From positions 124,001-188,000 of the forward strand of contig QOZQ01000010.1 of the NCBI GenBank assembly GCA_003576695.1: a stretch of 64,000 nt of DNA. Reading direction: 5' to 3'. The notes under the pieces are model-generated. The model saw only the letters and a list, made by a program, of their open reading frames with translations. It did no database searches and had not been told where the DNA came from. Each line of letters begins with the position of its first letter. Positions within the stretch are counted from its first letter, which is position 1. Source of the DNA: Taklimakanibacter lacteus. GTDB taxonomy: Bacteria > Pseudomonadota > Alphaproteobacteria > Rhizobiales > Aestuariivirgaceae. Made by a program: the position numbers and the translations under genes. Positions 18,101-26,689 of the stretch are shown one piece after another.

Positions 18101-21100
18101 GAACGATCGTCGGCAACCCCGTGACCAATGGATCCTGGGCCATGAACACCTCGCGACGTCAGAAGCTTTTCCTGGGCACGGCGCTGTCCTTCCTCATGCT
18201 GGTGAGCGGCGAAACCTTCGCGCAGAGTCCCGGCGACTGCGGGGACGATGACTGCATGCCGCAGGTCCGCGGCAAGGTGCTCGACGACAGTTCGTCAGGC
18301 CATATCCCCATCGGCAAGAACACCGAGCGCGAGACCCCGGCCGATGAGGGCGATATCCCGTTCTCGATCAGCGTCGATGGGAAAGCCATCGATGGAAGCG
18401 CTTCGAAGGCGGAGGCCAAGCCGGTCGACAGGCAGAGAAGGATAGACACGGCACTGAGCTCGGTCGACATCCAGATCAAGTATGACGGCCTGGAGAAGGG
18501 AACGCTGCTCAACATATCGACCGTGCCGGTCAGACGGGTCTACAAGGCGGGCGAGCCGGTCCATTTCCTCGCCACCGCCAACTATCCGGCCTTTATCGAG
18601 CGCTCGGAGATCCGCATCTACGAGCGGAAGAAGGAACGGAGCGAAGGGCCGTTCGAGATCATTCCCGTCACCATCAATGGCGAGGCCGAATGGACCATGC
18701 CCTCGGACGAGGACGAGGTGAGGGAGTTCTACTATGTCCTGCGCGTATATGATGCCGAGGGCCGCTATGACGAGACCGCGGCCCTGACAATCGCGCGCAC
18801 CGAGAAGGATCTGCCTCCCGCGGCGGACAAGGCTTCCTTCGCGCCGGGGATGAGCGAGGACCGCACGGCGCTGCGCAACATTCCGGTGAATGGCGGCGCC
18901 GTCACGATCTATGGGCGCAACGTGCCGGAAGGCTATTCGGTCGAAGGCTTCGGCGAAGCGATACCGCTCGATCGCAACCAGGCCTTCGTCGTGCAGCGCA
19001 TCCTCCCGCCCGGCGATCATGTGGTTGGTATCGCCGTCAATGGGCCGTCAAGGAAGAGCGGGTTGCGCTTCAACCGGGACATCAACATCCCTGATAATGA
19101 CTGGTTCTATGTCGCTTTGGCCGATCTGACCGTCGGCATGCGCACCGGCGATTCCAGGATCGAGACCGTTCGCCCCGGCGAATATGACAAGGTCTATGCC
19201 AAAGGCCGCACCGCCTTCTATCTGAAAGGCAAGATCAAGGGCGAATATCTGCTCACCGCTTCGGCCGACACGACCGAGGACGATCTCGACAAGCTGTTCA
19301 GCAATCTCGACGGCAAGGATGCGAAGCAATTGCTGCGCCGCCTCGATCCGGACGACTACTACCCGGTCTATGGCGATGATTCGACCTTCACCGAGGACGC
19401 ACCGACCAAGGGCAAGTTCTATGTGCGCCTCGAACGGGGCGACAGCCATGTGATGTGGGGCACCTACAAGACGCGGATCACCGGGCCTGAATTCATGCGC
19501 TCCGAGCGTGAGCTTTATGGCGCCAATGCCGTATACCGATCGCAGGAGGCGACGTCCTTCGGCGAACGCAAGACCGAGGTGACCCTCTACGCCTCGCAGC
19601 CGGACACGCTGCCGCAGCGCGAGGAGTTCCTGGCAACAGGCGGTTCCGCCTACTTCATGAAGCATCAGGATATCACGGCGGGCTCCGAGACGATCACCAT
19701 CGAAATCCGCGATGAGGTGACGGGACGCGTCATGGAGCGCCGCACCCTGAGCTATGGTGATGATTACAGTTTTGATTATTTGCAGGGCGTTCTGATCCTG
19801 AAGCGCTCGCTCTCATCGACGCTGGGTACCGACGAGCCGGTGCGCAATGGAGCTTTGGGCGGCAACAGGGTCTACCTGATCGCCCAGTACGAGTTCACCC
19901 CCGTCCTGGAGGATGTGGACGGCTATAACTATGGCGGCCGGGCCCAGCAATGGCTGGGCGAGAAAGTCCGCGTCGGCGTGACCGGAATGAACGAGACCAC
20001 GGGGGCCGACGACCAGCAGGCGCTTGGCGCCGATATCCAGCTGCGCCACTCGGAGAGGACCTTTGTTGAAGGCGAGTTCGCCCACTCCGAGGGGCCGGGC
20101 TTCGGCCTTTCGCGCTCGACCGACGGCGGACTGAGCTGGGGCGATACCACCGGCAGCAATCGCAACCGCAAGGGCGATGCCTGGCGAGTGCGCGGCCAAA
20201 TGGCTCTCGAGGAGCTGAACGACAGCGGCCTGTCCGGCGTCGTGGGCGGCTACTATGAGGAGAAGCGGGCGGGTTTCTCAACGCTCGCGCAGGAAATCGA
20301 CTATGACCGCACCATCTGGGGCGTGCATGGCGATGTCGATGTGAGCGAGAGTGTCCGCGTCGCGATCACCTATGATGACTTCGCAGACGACGAAGGGCAG
20401 GAGAAGCGGGACGGAAAGGCCAGCGTTACCTGGGAACTGGATGACGAGTGGAAGGTCTCCTTCGGTCTCGGCTATACGGAGATCATGTCGCCGCTGGCGA
20501 TTGCATCGGGCAAATCCGGATATGACGGCTCGCGCGTCGATGCAGGCGTCAGGGTAAGCTACCGGTGGGACGATGATCACAAGGTTTACGTGTTCGGTCA
20601 GGGCACTCTCGACCGTTCGGGCAACATCGACCGCAACGACCGCATCGGCATCGGCAGCGCCATCCGGCTGACGGAGAAGATCGGCCTCGAGAGCGAGCTT
20701 TCCTACGGCACGCATGGCATAGGCGCGCTGGCGGCGCTGACCTATGATCCGACCGCCGACGACCACTACTATCTCGGCTATAAGCTCGACCCGGACCGCG
20801 GCTATGACCTGGACCGGGTCTACGATCTCTTCGGCACCGACCTGGGTGCCATCGTGGCGGGCGTCAGAAGCAAGATCAGGGAGGATATCTCGGCCTATTC
20901 CGAGAGTACTTACGACATGTTCGGCGACCGGCATTCGCTCGCCCAGACCTATGGCGTGGTCTATACGCCGGCTGCGGCATGGACCATAGATGGCGGGCTC
21001 GAGGTCGGGCGGATCCGGGACGAGACCGTCGATGCAGGCACGGGCTTCCAGCGCGAGGATTTCGATCGCTACGCACCGTCTCTGCTGATCGCCTACAAGG

Positions 21101-21837
21101 ACGAAGAGGCCGGAATCAGCGGCCGTGTGCGAGGCGAGGTGCGCATAGAGCGCTCCGATGACGATACGCGCGATCAGAACAGCTATCTCTTCGCGGCCGG
21201 CGTCGCCTGGAAGACGAGCGACAATTGGCGGCTGCTCACCAATGTGGACGCCGTCCTGTCGGACTCGACCTCATCGGCGACGACGTTCCAGGATACCAAT
21301 TATGTCGAGGCATCGATCGGCTATGCTTACCGGCCAGTGGACAATGATCGCCTCAACGCGCTGTTCAAATATACCTGGCTCTACGATATGCCGGGCAACG
21401 ATCAGCTCGACAGCGAGGACACCTTCGCGCCCGCTCAGCGCAGTCATATCCTCTCCGCCGACGTCATCTATGACTTGACGCCCTGGCTGTCGCTCGGCGC
21501 CAAATATGGCATGCGCTTCGGTGAGGTCCGCAACAGGACCGATGACGGGCAGGGCACCGATTTCGAGGATGACTGGGAAAGCTCGACGGCGCATCTCGGC
21601 ATCATCCGTTCCGATCTTCATATCGTGAAGAACTGGGACGTGATGCTCGAAAACCGGGTGCTGCACATGCCCGAGGCCGATACGACCGACTACGGCCTTC
21701 TCGCCGCCTTGTACCGGCATGTCGGCGACAACTTCAAGGTCGGCGTCGGCTACAATTTCGGGGTGTTCTCGGACGATCTGAGAGACCTTACGCTCGACGA
21801 CGAAGGCGTTTTCGTGAACATCATCGGCAGTCTCTGA
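18097..21837 (+). CDS. Predicted outer-membrane beta-barrel partner of the giant repeat protein
   Basis: 1246 residues from the ATG at 18097, which overlaps the upstream stop (ATGA) behind GGTGGAGGTGGG. An alternative ATG at 18142 (MNTSRRQKLF) would give a cleaner signal peptide ending FAQS. After the signal come a short Cys-containing, acidic linker (CGDDDC), two Ig-like beta domains (about 150-350; VRRVYKAGEPVHF, RNIPVNGGAVTIYG), and a conserved block near 420-455 (YPVYGDDSTF, GKFYVRLERGDSH). From about residue 610 there are many alternating aromatic and acidic strands typical of a large barrel. The last residues are FVNIIGSL, without the usual terminal Phe. Coupling to the giant protein suggests a role in its display or anchoring; this is inference. 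Confidence 0.8.
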   Translation: MRTIVGNPVTNGSWAMNTSRRQKLFLGTALSFLMLVSGETFAQSPGDCGDDDCMPQVRGKVLDDSSSGHIPIGKNTERETPADEGDIPFSISVDGKAIDGSASKAEAKPVDRQRRIDTALSSVDIQIKYDGLEKGTLLNISTVPVRRVYKAGEPVHFLATANYPAFIERSEIRIYERKKERSEGPFEIIPVTINGEAEWTMPSDEDEVREFYYVLRVYDAEGRYDETAALTIARTEKDLPPAADKASFAPGMSEDRTALRNIPVNGGAVTIYGRNVPEGYSVEGFGEAIPLDRNQAFVVQRILPPGDHVVGIAVNGPSRKSGLRFNRDINIPDNDWFYVALADLTVGMRTGDSRIETVRPGEYDKVYAKGRTAFYLKGKIKGEYLLTASADTTEDDLDKLFSNLDGKDAKQLLRRLDPDDYYPVYGDDSTFTEDAPTKGKFYVRLERGDSHVMWGTYKTRITGPEFMRSERELYGANAVYRSQEATSFGERKTEVTLYASQPDTLPQREEFLATGGSAYFMKHQDITAGSETITIEIRDEVTGRVMERRTLSYGDDYSFDYLQGVLILKRSLSSTLGTDEPVRNGALGGNRVYLIAQYEFTPVLEDVDGYNYGGRAQQWLGEKVRVGVTGMNETTGADDQQALGADIQLRHSERTFVEGEFAHSEGPGFGLSRSTDGGLSWGDTTGSNRNRKGDAWRVRGQMALEELNDSGLSGVVGGYYEEKRAGFSTLAQEIDYDRTIWGVHGDVDVSESVRVAITYDDFADDEGQEKRDGKASVTWELDDEWKVSFGLGYTEIMSPLAIASGKSGYDGSRVDAGVRVSYRWDDDHKVYVFGQGTLDRSGNIDRNDRIGIGSAIRLTEKIGLESELSYGTHGIGALAALTYDPTADDHYYLGYKLDPDRGYDLDRVYDLFGTDLGAIVAGVRSKIREDISAYSESTYDMFGDRHSLAQTYGVVYTPAAAWTIDGGLEVGRIRDETVDAGTGFQREDFDRYAPSLLIAYKDEEAGISGRVRGEVRIERSDDDTRDQNSYLFAAGVAWKTSDNWRLLTNVDAVLSDSTSSATTFQDTNYVEASIGYAYRPVDNDRLNALFKYTWLYDMPGNDQLDSEDTFAPAQRSHILSADVIYDLTPWLSLGAKYGMRFGEVRNRTDDGQGTDFEDDWESSTAHLGIIRSDLHIVKNWDVMLENRVLHMPEADTTDYGLLAALYRHVGDNFKVGVGYNFGVFSDDLRDLTLDDEGVFVNIIGSL

Positions 21838-22378
21838 GATGATTGTCTTGCATTCGCTTCGACACGCTTCCTCCTTCGAAAGCCGTGTCACTCAATTAGC
21901 CTGTCTCACCCGCGGGGTGCAGTCCAGTCCAGTCCACAGTCCACCAGGGTCGGATACAGGGAATTACAGGGAATTACAGGGAATTTTCGCAAAAAGAATC
22001 TCGCCTCAGCTATTTCAATGACTTAGCAAATCGAGCAGGGAATTTCGGTATCCTCGTCAAATCCTGCCTCAAAGCTGTCCAATCCGAGGGGTGCGCTCGA
22101 AAGTCCGGGTAAGCGCGCACCGCTCGCGATCCTCCTATTTCCCAATTCCACGGTCCTGACCGCAATTTCAAGCAGGATCGACGCATAGGGGAAAGAGGAC
22201 GAACGATCCCGGCGCAGAGCCGGTCCCGGTCGAAATCTCCCGCTTTGCCCCAAGGCTCGGACGGCATACGATCGATATGCCGCGCGAGCCCGGCCTGTCG
22301 CTTGGGCGGATCGCGAAGCTTCCGCAACGGGGCATCGCCACCGCAGCCACTGTTTGACAAGACGAGATTGCGCCATAG
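21838..22378. other. 541-bp gap with short GGGAATT repeats, no convincing gene
   Basis: No reading frame here looks like a protein. The left part is AT-richer than its neighbours and holds the short tandem repeats described separately; the right part is GC-rich and leads into the M20 gene without a clear ribosome site. A minus-strand frame crosses the region but is antisense to the M20 gene and low in complexity. Repeats of the GGGAATT type are often seen in old mobile-element remnants of rhizobia, so the gap may be such a scar. Confidence 0.5.
21951..21984. repeat. Tandem 10-bp repeats (GAATTACAGG) with CAGGGAATT core
   Basis: Three consecutive near-copies of a 10-bp unit ending in ACAGG are followed by GAATTTT. 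A further CAGGGAATTT lies at 22036-22045, and a separate AGTCC-type repetition lies just upstream at about 21921-21943. Function unknown. Confidence 0.7.
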
Positions 22379-23557
22379 ATGACGAACCAATTGTCTTTCC
22401 CTCTGCCGACCGAAGCTGACCTTCGCGAGCTGACGGCTTTCCGCCATGAGCTGCACCGTAACCCTGAGCTCTCGGGTGAGGAGCGGGAGACTGCGCGCCG
22501 TGTCTGCAACATGCTGGGACCGACACGGCCCGACAAGGTCCTGACCGGACTTGGCGGTCATGGGGTCGCGGCAATCTATGACAGCGGTGCCCCCGGACCG
22601 TCGATCCTGTTCCGCTCGGAGCTCGATGCGCTGCCCATCCAGGAATTGGGCCGCATCGACCACCGTTCGACCGTTCCAGGCAAGGCGCATCTGTGCGGGC
22701 ATGATGGCCACACCACGATCCTGCTCGGCCTGGGGCGCATCCTGGCGCGGGCGCGCCCGACCAGCGGGCGTGTCATCCTGATGTTCCAGCCTGCCGAGGA
22801 GGATGGCGCCGGCGCCGCGGCCGTGATTGCCGATCCGCGCTACCGCGAGATCAAGCCGGATTGGGCCTTCTCGCTGCACAACATGCCCGATGTGGATTTC
22901 GGCTCGGCCAAGCTCGGCGCCGGCGCCACCAACTGCGCCTCGCGCGGAATCTGGATCCGCCTGACGGGCAGCACCGCCCACGCCGCACACCCCGCCGACG
23001 GCCGCTCGCCCATGCAGGCGATCTCGGAGCTGATGCCGGCCCTGGCTGCCTGCGGCAGCGGCAAGCCCTTGGGACCGGGCTTCGCGATGGTCACCGTCAC
23101 GCATGCCTCGATGGGGGCGGAGTCCTATGGCGTGGCGCCGGGCGAGGCGAAAATCCTCGCAACGTTGCGCACCTTCGCGGATGGGGAGATGGATGCGCTG
23201 GTCGCGCAGGTCGAAGTCCTGGTGCGCGGCGCAGCCGAGCGCCATGGGCTCGACTGTGAATGGGGCTATGATGACGTGTTCCTGGCCTGCACCAACGATG
23301 CCGACGCGACCGCCCTTCTGCAGAGCGGGGTCGAGCGGGCAGGCCTTCGGCATCAGATCCAGACTCTGCCGTCGCTTGGCTCTGAGGATTTCGGCCGGTT
23401 CGGGCTGAGCGGGGCGAGATCGGCGATGGTGTATCTCGGCGCCGGTCCCGATCGGCCAGGCGTGCATACGCCGGAATATGATTTCAGGGACGAGCTGATC
23501 CCGATCGGCATCCGCATTTTCTCGGAAACCCTGGCGGCCTGCCTGGAAAATCACTGA
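22379..23557 (+). CDS. M20-family amidohydrolase / metallopeptidase
   Basis: 392-residue cytoplasmic dizinc hydrolase of the M20D (IAA-amino-acid/hippurate hydrolase-like) group, cleaving N-acyl amino acids or similar amides. Visible motifs: FRHELHRNPELSGEE near the N-terminus, LCGHDGHTTILLGLG with metal-binding His, QPAEEDGAGAAA with the catalytic Glu pair, a dimerisation domain containing GSTAHAAHP, and a closing GVHTPEYDF metal site. Length is normal. The ATG at 22379 has no strong ribosome site. A VOC-family gene follows after 18 bp, probably co-transcribed. The substrate cannot be stated. Confidence 0.88.
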   Translation: MTNQLSFPLPTEADLRELTAFRHELHRNPELSGEERETARRVCNMLGPTRPDKVLTGLGGHGVAAIYDSGAPGPSILFRSELDALPIQELGRIDHRSTVPGKAHLCGHDGHTTILLGLGRILARARPTSGRVILMFQPAEEDGAGAAAVIADPRYREIKPDWAFSLHNMPDVDFGSAKLGAGATNCASRGIWIRLTGSTAHAAHPADGRSPMQAISELMPALAACGSGKPLGPGFAMVTVTHASMGAESYGVAPGEAKILATLRTFADGEMDALVAQVEVLVRGAAERHGLDCEWGYDDVFLACTNDADATALLQSGVERAGLRHQIQTLPSLGSEDFGRFGLSGARSAMVYLGAGPDRPGVHTPEYDFRDELIPIGIRIFSETLAACLENH

Positions 23558-23575
23558 AGCATCGAGAGGCTGTTC

Positions 23576-23995
23576 ATGCTGACTTACGTCTATTTCGGCA
23601 CCAATGATCTTGCCCGCGCGATCTCTTTTTACGGACCTGTGTTGACGCCGCTCGGCATGCAGCGCTGCGTGACGGGCGATCCCGCATGGGACCGCACATC
23701 GGCGGGCTGGGGGACTTATGAGCAAGACGGCCTCAACGAGCTGGCCTTCTGGGTCGGCCTGCCTTTCGACCAGCGGCCCGCAACCGTCGGCAATGGCAGC
23801 ATGGTCGCCTTCAAGGCGCGGTCATGGGCTGCGGTCGACGATTTCCATGCCGCGGCTTTGAAGCATGGCGGCACATGCGACGGCCCGCCGGGGCTGCGCT
23901 TGCACTACAACCCGGATTTCTACGTCGCTTATGTCCGCGATCCCGACGGCAACAAGATTGCCGCGGTCTGCCGTGGCTTCACGGCACGTCAATAA
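23576..23995 (+). CDS. VOC-family (glyoxalase/dioxygenase fold) protein
   Basis: 139-residue cytoplasmic protein of the vicinal oxygen chelate superfamily. The N-terminal beta-alpha module reads YVYFGTNDLARAISFYGPVL, and the second half ends with YVRDPDGNKIAAVCRG, the usual metal-site strand. These small proteins can be lyases, dioxygenases or resistance proteins; nothing here picks one. GAGAGG stands 7 bp before the ATG at 23576. It probably shares a transcript with the M20 hydrolase gene. Confidence 0.82.
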   Translation: MLTYVYFGTNDLARAISFYGPVLTPLGMQRCVTGDPAWDRTSAGWGTYEQDGLNELAFWVGLPFDQRPATVGNGSMVAFKARSWAAVDDFHAAALKHGGTCDGPPGLRLHYNPDFYVAYVRDPDGNKIAAVCRGFTARQ

Positions 23996-24008
23996 CTTGC
24001 AGCATTTA

Positions 24009-24030
24009 CAATATTGCTGTATATTTCAGC
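24009..24030. promoter_or_regulatory. AT-rich promoter/operator of the toxin-antitoxin pair
   Basis: The 53 bp between the VOC stop and the antitoxin start are strikingly AT-rich and contain TACA-N7-TGTA, a short inverted repeat, in ACAATATTGCTGTATATT. Phd-type antitoxins normally bind such a site over their own promoter. The core ATATTGCTGTAT recurs, inverted, in the ispDF/dusB intergenic region at 49595-49606. Confidence 0.45.
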
Positions 24031-24048
24031 TAACGAAGGTATTTGACG

Positions 24049-24300
24049 ATGACCAGTTTCACCACAAGCGACCTCAGCCGAAAGTCAGGCGATATCATCG
24101 CCGAGGCACTACGTCGGCCCGTGACGATCACCCAGCGCAACAAGCCGCGGCTCGTTGTTCTGAGCATCGAAGACTATCGCCGGCTGGTTGCTCACGGCGA
24201 TACGCGCAAAAGCGGTACCATCGATAAGATTTCGAATGAACGCCTTGCCGAGATCGATGCCGCTGTAGCGGAGTATGAGAATGACGGAACAGAGCGTTGA
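24049..24300 (+). CDS. Phd/YefM-family antitoxin
   Basis: 83-residue antitoxin. The N-terminal Phd/YefM DNA-binding module is clear: TTSDLSRKSGDIIAEALRRPVTIT, then the strand PRLVVLSIEDYRRL. The acidic C-terminal tail (ERLAEIDAAVAEYEND) is where such proteins wrap around their toxin. The ATG at 24049 is chosen over a TTG at 24043 because GAAGG at 24035-24039 is well spaced for it. The stop overlaps the start of the downstream toxin candidate (TTGA), giving coupled synthesis. The antitoxin is expected to repress its own promoter. Confidence 0.85.
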   Translation: MTSFTTSDLSRKSGDIIAEALRRPVTITQRNKPRLVVLSIEDYRRLVAHGDTRKSGTIDKISNERLAEIDAAVAEYENDGTER

Positions 24301-24707
24301 GCTTTGGCGATCTCAAGACTGGTGTTGTCATTGAGTATCCATTTCTGTGGTCAATCGAGGCTCAGCGCGGCGAGACCGAAGGACGAAAGCCTCGTCCCGC
24401 TGCCGTAGGTGTACGCATACCGAGAGCATCGGGCGACATCCTGCTTCTGTTTCCGATCACGACCAAGCAGCCTGAAATGGATCGCTTTGCTGTCGAAGTG
24501 CCTGACATCGAGAAGCGGCGAGCAGGCCTTGATCCGCAGGCACGGTCATGGCTGATACTCGACGAATACAACGAAGACATTATCGGCCAATCTTTCTATT
24601 TGGAGCCGACGCCACCTTTAGGGCAATTCAGTCGGGCGTTTTTCCTGCCCGTGATCAGAGAATTCGTTGCACGCGCGAGGTACGCCAAGCGAATCTCACG
24701 CCGCTGA
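24297..24707 (+). CDS. Putative type II toxin (PemK-like plasmid-maintenance type)
   Basis: 136-residue protein directly coupled to a Phd-type antitoxin. The sequence (KTGVVIEYPFLW near the start, RKPRPAAVGVRI, ILLLFPITTKQP, WLILDEYNEDI) resembles the CcdB/PemK-like beta-barrel fold in its order of a KPRPAVV-type strand and a later polar helix, but I cannot identify a catalytic set. The only available start in frame is TTG at 24297, overlapping the antitoxin stop, because a stop codon lies in frame just upstream at 24282. Low toxin translation through TTG and coupling would suit a toxin. An RNA-cleaving role is inference. Confidence 0.65.
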   Translation: MSFGDLKTGVVIEYPFLWSIEAQRGETEGRKPRPAAVGVRIPRASGDILLLFPITTKQPEMDRFAVEVPDIEKRRAGLDPQARSWLILDEYNEDIIGQSFYLEPTPPLGQFSRAFFLPVIREFVARARYAKRISRR

Positions 24708-24721
24708 ATCGACGGGCTCAC

Positions 24722-25138
24722 TTAAGCGATCTGGTTGGCGATGTCGTCGAGGGTGGTGGTGGCGAGCGCCCGCTCCAGTGCCTGTTCGGCCGAGCGCAGG
24801 GGCTCGGCGACGATCTTGACGATGGCCGCACCCACCGGGCACTTGCCCTTGGGATCGGTCTTGTGCATGCGGAAGATGTTTTCGTCTTCCACCGCCTTGT
24901 AGATGTCGGCGAGGGTGATGCGCCCGGCATGGCGTCCGAGGATGAAGCCGCCGGCGCGCCCGGTGACTGAAGCGACCAGGGCCGCCTTTTCCAGATCGCG
25001 CATCAGCCTGCGAATCACCACCGGATTGGTGTTGACGCTTTCCGCCACGATGGTCGAGCAGACGGGGCGGCCATCGCTCATCCGGGCGATGACGCTCAGC
25101 GCGTGAACCGCGACCATGAATCGGCTGCTCGACAGCAT
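24722..25138 (-). CDS. Rrf2-family transcriptional regulator
   Basis: 138-residue Rrf2 winged-helix regulator. The start MLSSSRFMVAVHALSVIA is typical, followed by the recognition helix region NPVVIRRLMRDLEKAALV, the wing GRAGGFILGR, and the segment ITLADIYKAVEDE. Only one cysteine sits in the usual sensor region (KGKCPVG), whereas iron-sulfur members such as IscR and NsrR have three, so an FeS cluster is unlikely. It resembles the YwnA-like/redox Rrf2 group. It ends 15 bp from the convergent toxin gene. Target unknown. Confidence 0.87.
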   Translation of the reverse strand: MLSSSRFMVAVHALSVIARMSDGRPVCSTIVAESVNTNPVVIRRLMRDLEKAALVASVTGRAGGFILGRHAGRITLADIYKAVEDENIFRMHKTDPKGKCPVGAAIVKIVAEPLRSAEQALERALATTTLDDIANQIA

Positions 25139-25222
25139 AATGCAACTCCGTCCATTACATATTTAAGGTGCCGGCCCCCGACAAGCAACGCAATGTTAAC
25201 CGTAGGGCTGCAGTTTCAGCCT

Positions 25223-25519
25223 ATGGTGAAGCGCAAATTCGACCTCATCGTCATGACTGTCTGCCTGGGCCTGCTCGGTTATTTCGGCTGGCACGGCTTC
25301 TACGGTCCGCGCAGCTTCGATGCCCGCGATGCGCTGGCCGCCAAGGCGGAAGCTCTCGAGGCCAGGCTCGCCACCATCCGCGACGAGCGCCGGGCATTGG
25401 AAAGCAAGGTGGCGCTGATGCGCCCGCAATCGATCGATCCCGACATGCTGGACGAGCTGGCGCGCGAGAGCCTCAACTACGGCAAATCCTCCGAGCTCAT
25501 CGTCAAACTGCCGAACTGA
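25223..25519 (+). CDS. ftsB: FtsB/DivIC-like septum formation protein
   Basis: 98-residue single-pass inner-membrane protein. A short cytoplasmic tail (MVKRKFD) precedes one membrane helix (about 7-25), then a coiled coil (about 35-70, ALAAKAEALEARLATIRDER) and a C-terminal segment with DELARESLNYGKSSELIV, typical of FtsB in alphaproteobacteria. FtsB works with FtsL and FtsQ in the divisome. An in-frame ATG at 25193 would add ten residues; neither start has a strong ribosome site. Its place just upstream of pdhA is the usual one in related genomes. Confidence 0.82.
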   Translation: MVKRKFDLIVMTVCLGLLGYFGWHGFYGPRSFDARDALAAKAEALEARLATIRDERRALESKVALMRPQSIDPDMLDELARESLNYGKSSELIVKLPN

Positions 25520-25635
25520 AATCCGCCTTAAGATTCCAGTCGATAAACCATATTCCGGTTAATCGCAGATTTCCGTGTTGAACCAAGCATTTACTGCTAT
25601 AGTCTGCACCAAGAAATCGAACGGAAGGCGGATCC

Positions 25636-26688
25636 ATGGCAGTCAAATCGGCCTATATCGCGAAGAAATCCCACAAAAATCAGCCGAAGGGAGAGGCCAA
25701 GGCCGGAGAGGCCAGGGACCTTTTCGACAAGGACGAGGAGCTTCAGGCCTATCACGACATGCTGCTGATCCGCCGCTTCGAGGAGAAGGCCGGCCAGCTT
25801 TACGGCATGGGCTTCATCGGCGGCTTCTGCCACCTCTATATCGGCCAGGAGGCGGTCGTCGTCGGCATGCAGATGGCGCTGAAGCCGGGCGACCAGGTCA
25901 TCACCTCCTATCGCGACCACGGCCATATGCTGGCGACCGGCATGGATCCCAAGGGTGTCATGGCCGAACTCACCGGCAGGCGGGGCGGCTATTCCAAGGG
26001 CAAGGGCGGCTCGATGCACATGTTCAGCCGCGAGAAGCAGTTCTTCGGCGGCCACGGCATCGTCGGCGCCCAGGTGCCGCTGGGCGCAGGCCTCGCCTTC
26101 GCCAACAAATATCGCGGCAATGACCACGTCGCGCTGACCTATTTCGGCGAGGGCGCGGCCAATCAGGGCCAGGTCTACGAGACCTTCAACATGGCGGCGC
26201 TGTGGAAGCTGCCGGTGATCTTCATCATCGAGAACAACCGCTATGCCATGGGCACCGCGGTCACCCGCTCGGCCGCCAAGTCGGAGGAGCTGTTCAACCG
26301 CGGCTCCGTCTATGGCATTCCGGGCGAGCAGGTCGACGGCATGGATGTGCGCGCCGTGAAGGTCGCGGGCGAAAAGGCGGTCGCCCACTGCCGCGCCGGC
26401 AACGGCCCCTATATCCTGGAGATGATGACTTATCGCTATCGCGGCCATTCGATGTCGGACCCGGCCAAATACCGCGCCAAGGAAGAAGTGCAGAAGATGC
26501 GCGAGGAGTCCGATCCGATCGAGCAGGTCAAGAAACGCCTGGTCGAGACGAGGGCCGCCACCGAGGACGAGCTCAAGAAGATCGATGCCGAGATCCGCGC
26601 CATCGTGATGGAGGCGGCCGAATTCGCGCAATCCGATCCCGAGCCCGATCCGGCCGAATTGTGGACCGACATCTATGTGAAGGCCTGA
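25636..26688 (+). CDS. pdhA: Pyruvate dehydrogenase E1 component, alpha subunit
   Basis: 350 residues; decarboxylates pyruvate with thiamine diphosphate as part of the E1 alpha2beta2 heterotetramer of the pyruvate dehydrogenase complex. Visible: MLLIRRFEEKAGQLYG, the GFCHLYIGQEA block, YRDHGH, and the thiamine-diphosphate/magnesium motif GEGAANQGQVYE ending in ENNRYAMGT, with the loop RYRGHSMSDP near the regulated serine region of homologues. The N-terminal 30 residues are Lys-rich and probably flexible. It begins the cluster pdhA, a small membrane protein, pdhB, pdhC, an SGNH hydrolase and lpd. ATG at 25636 follows GGAAGGCGG. Confidence 0.95.
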   Translation: MAVKSAYIAKKSHKNQPKGEAKAGEARDLFDKDEELQAYHDMLLIRRFEEKAGQLYGMGFIGGFCHLYIGQEAVVVGMQMALKPGDQVITSYRDHGHMLATGMDPKGVMAELTGRRGGYSKGKGGSMHMFSREKQFFGGHGIVGAQVPLGAGLAFANKYRGNDHVALTYFGEGAANQGQVYETFNMAALWKLPVIFIIENNRYAMGTAVTRSAAKSEELFNRGSVYGIPGEQVDGMDVRAVKVAGEKAVAHCRAGNGPYILEMMTYRYRGHSMSDPAKYRAKEEVQKMREESDPIEQVKKRLVETRAATEDELKKIDAEIRAIVMEAAEFAQSDPEPDPAELWTDIYVKA

Positions 26689-26689
26689 C

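Noticed and set aside
22010-23725. A 571-codon minus-strand open frame over the M20 gene and the gap before it
   Set aside because: The M20 motifs on the plus strand are unambiguous; the minus frame shows no domain and its tail in the gap is low in complexity.
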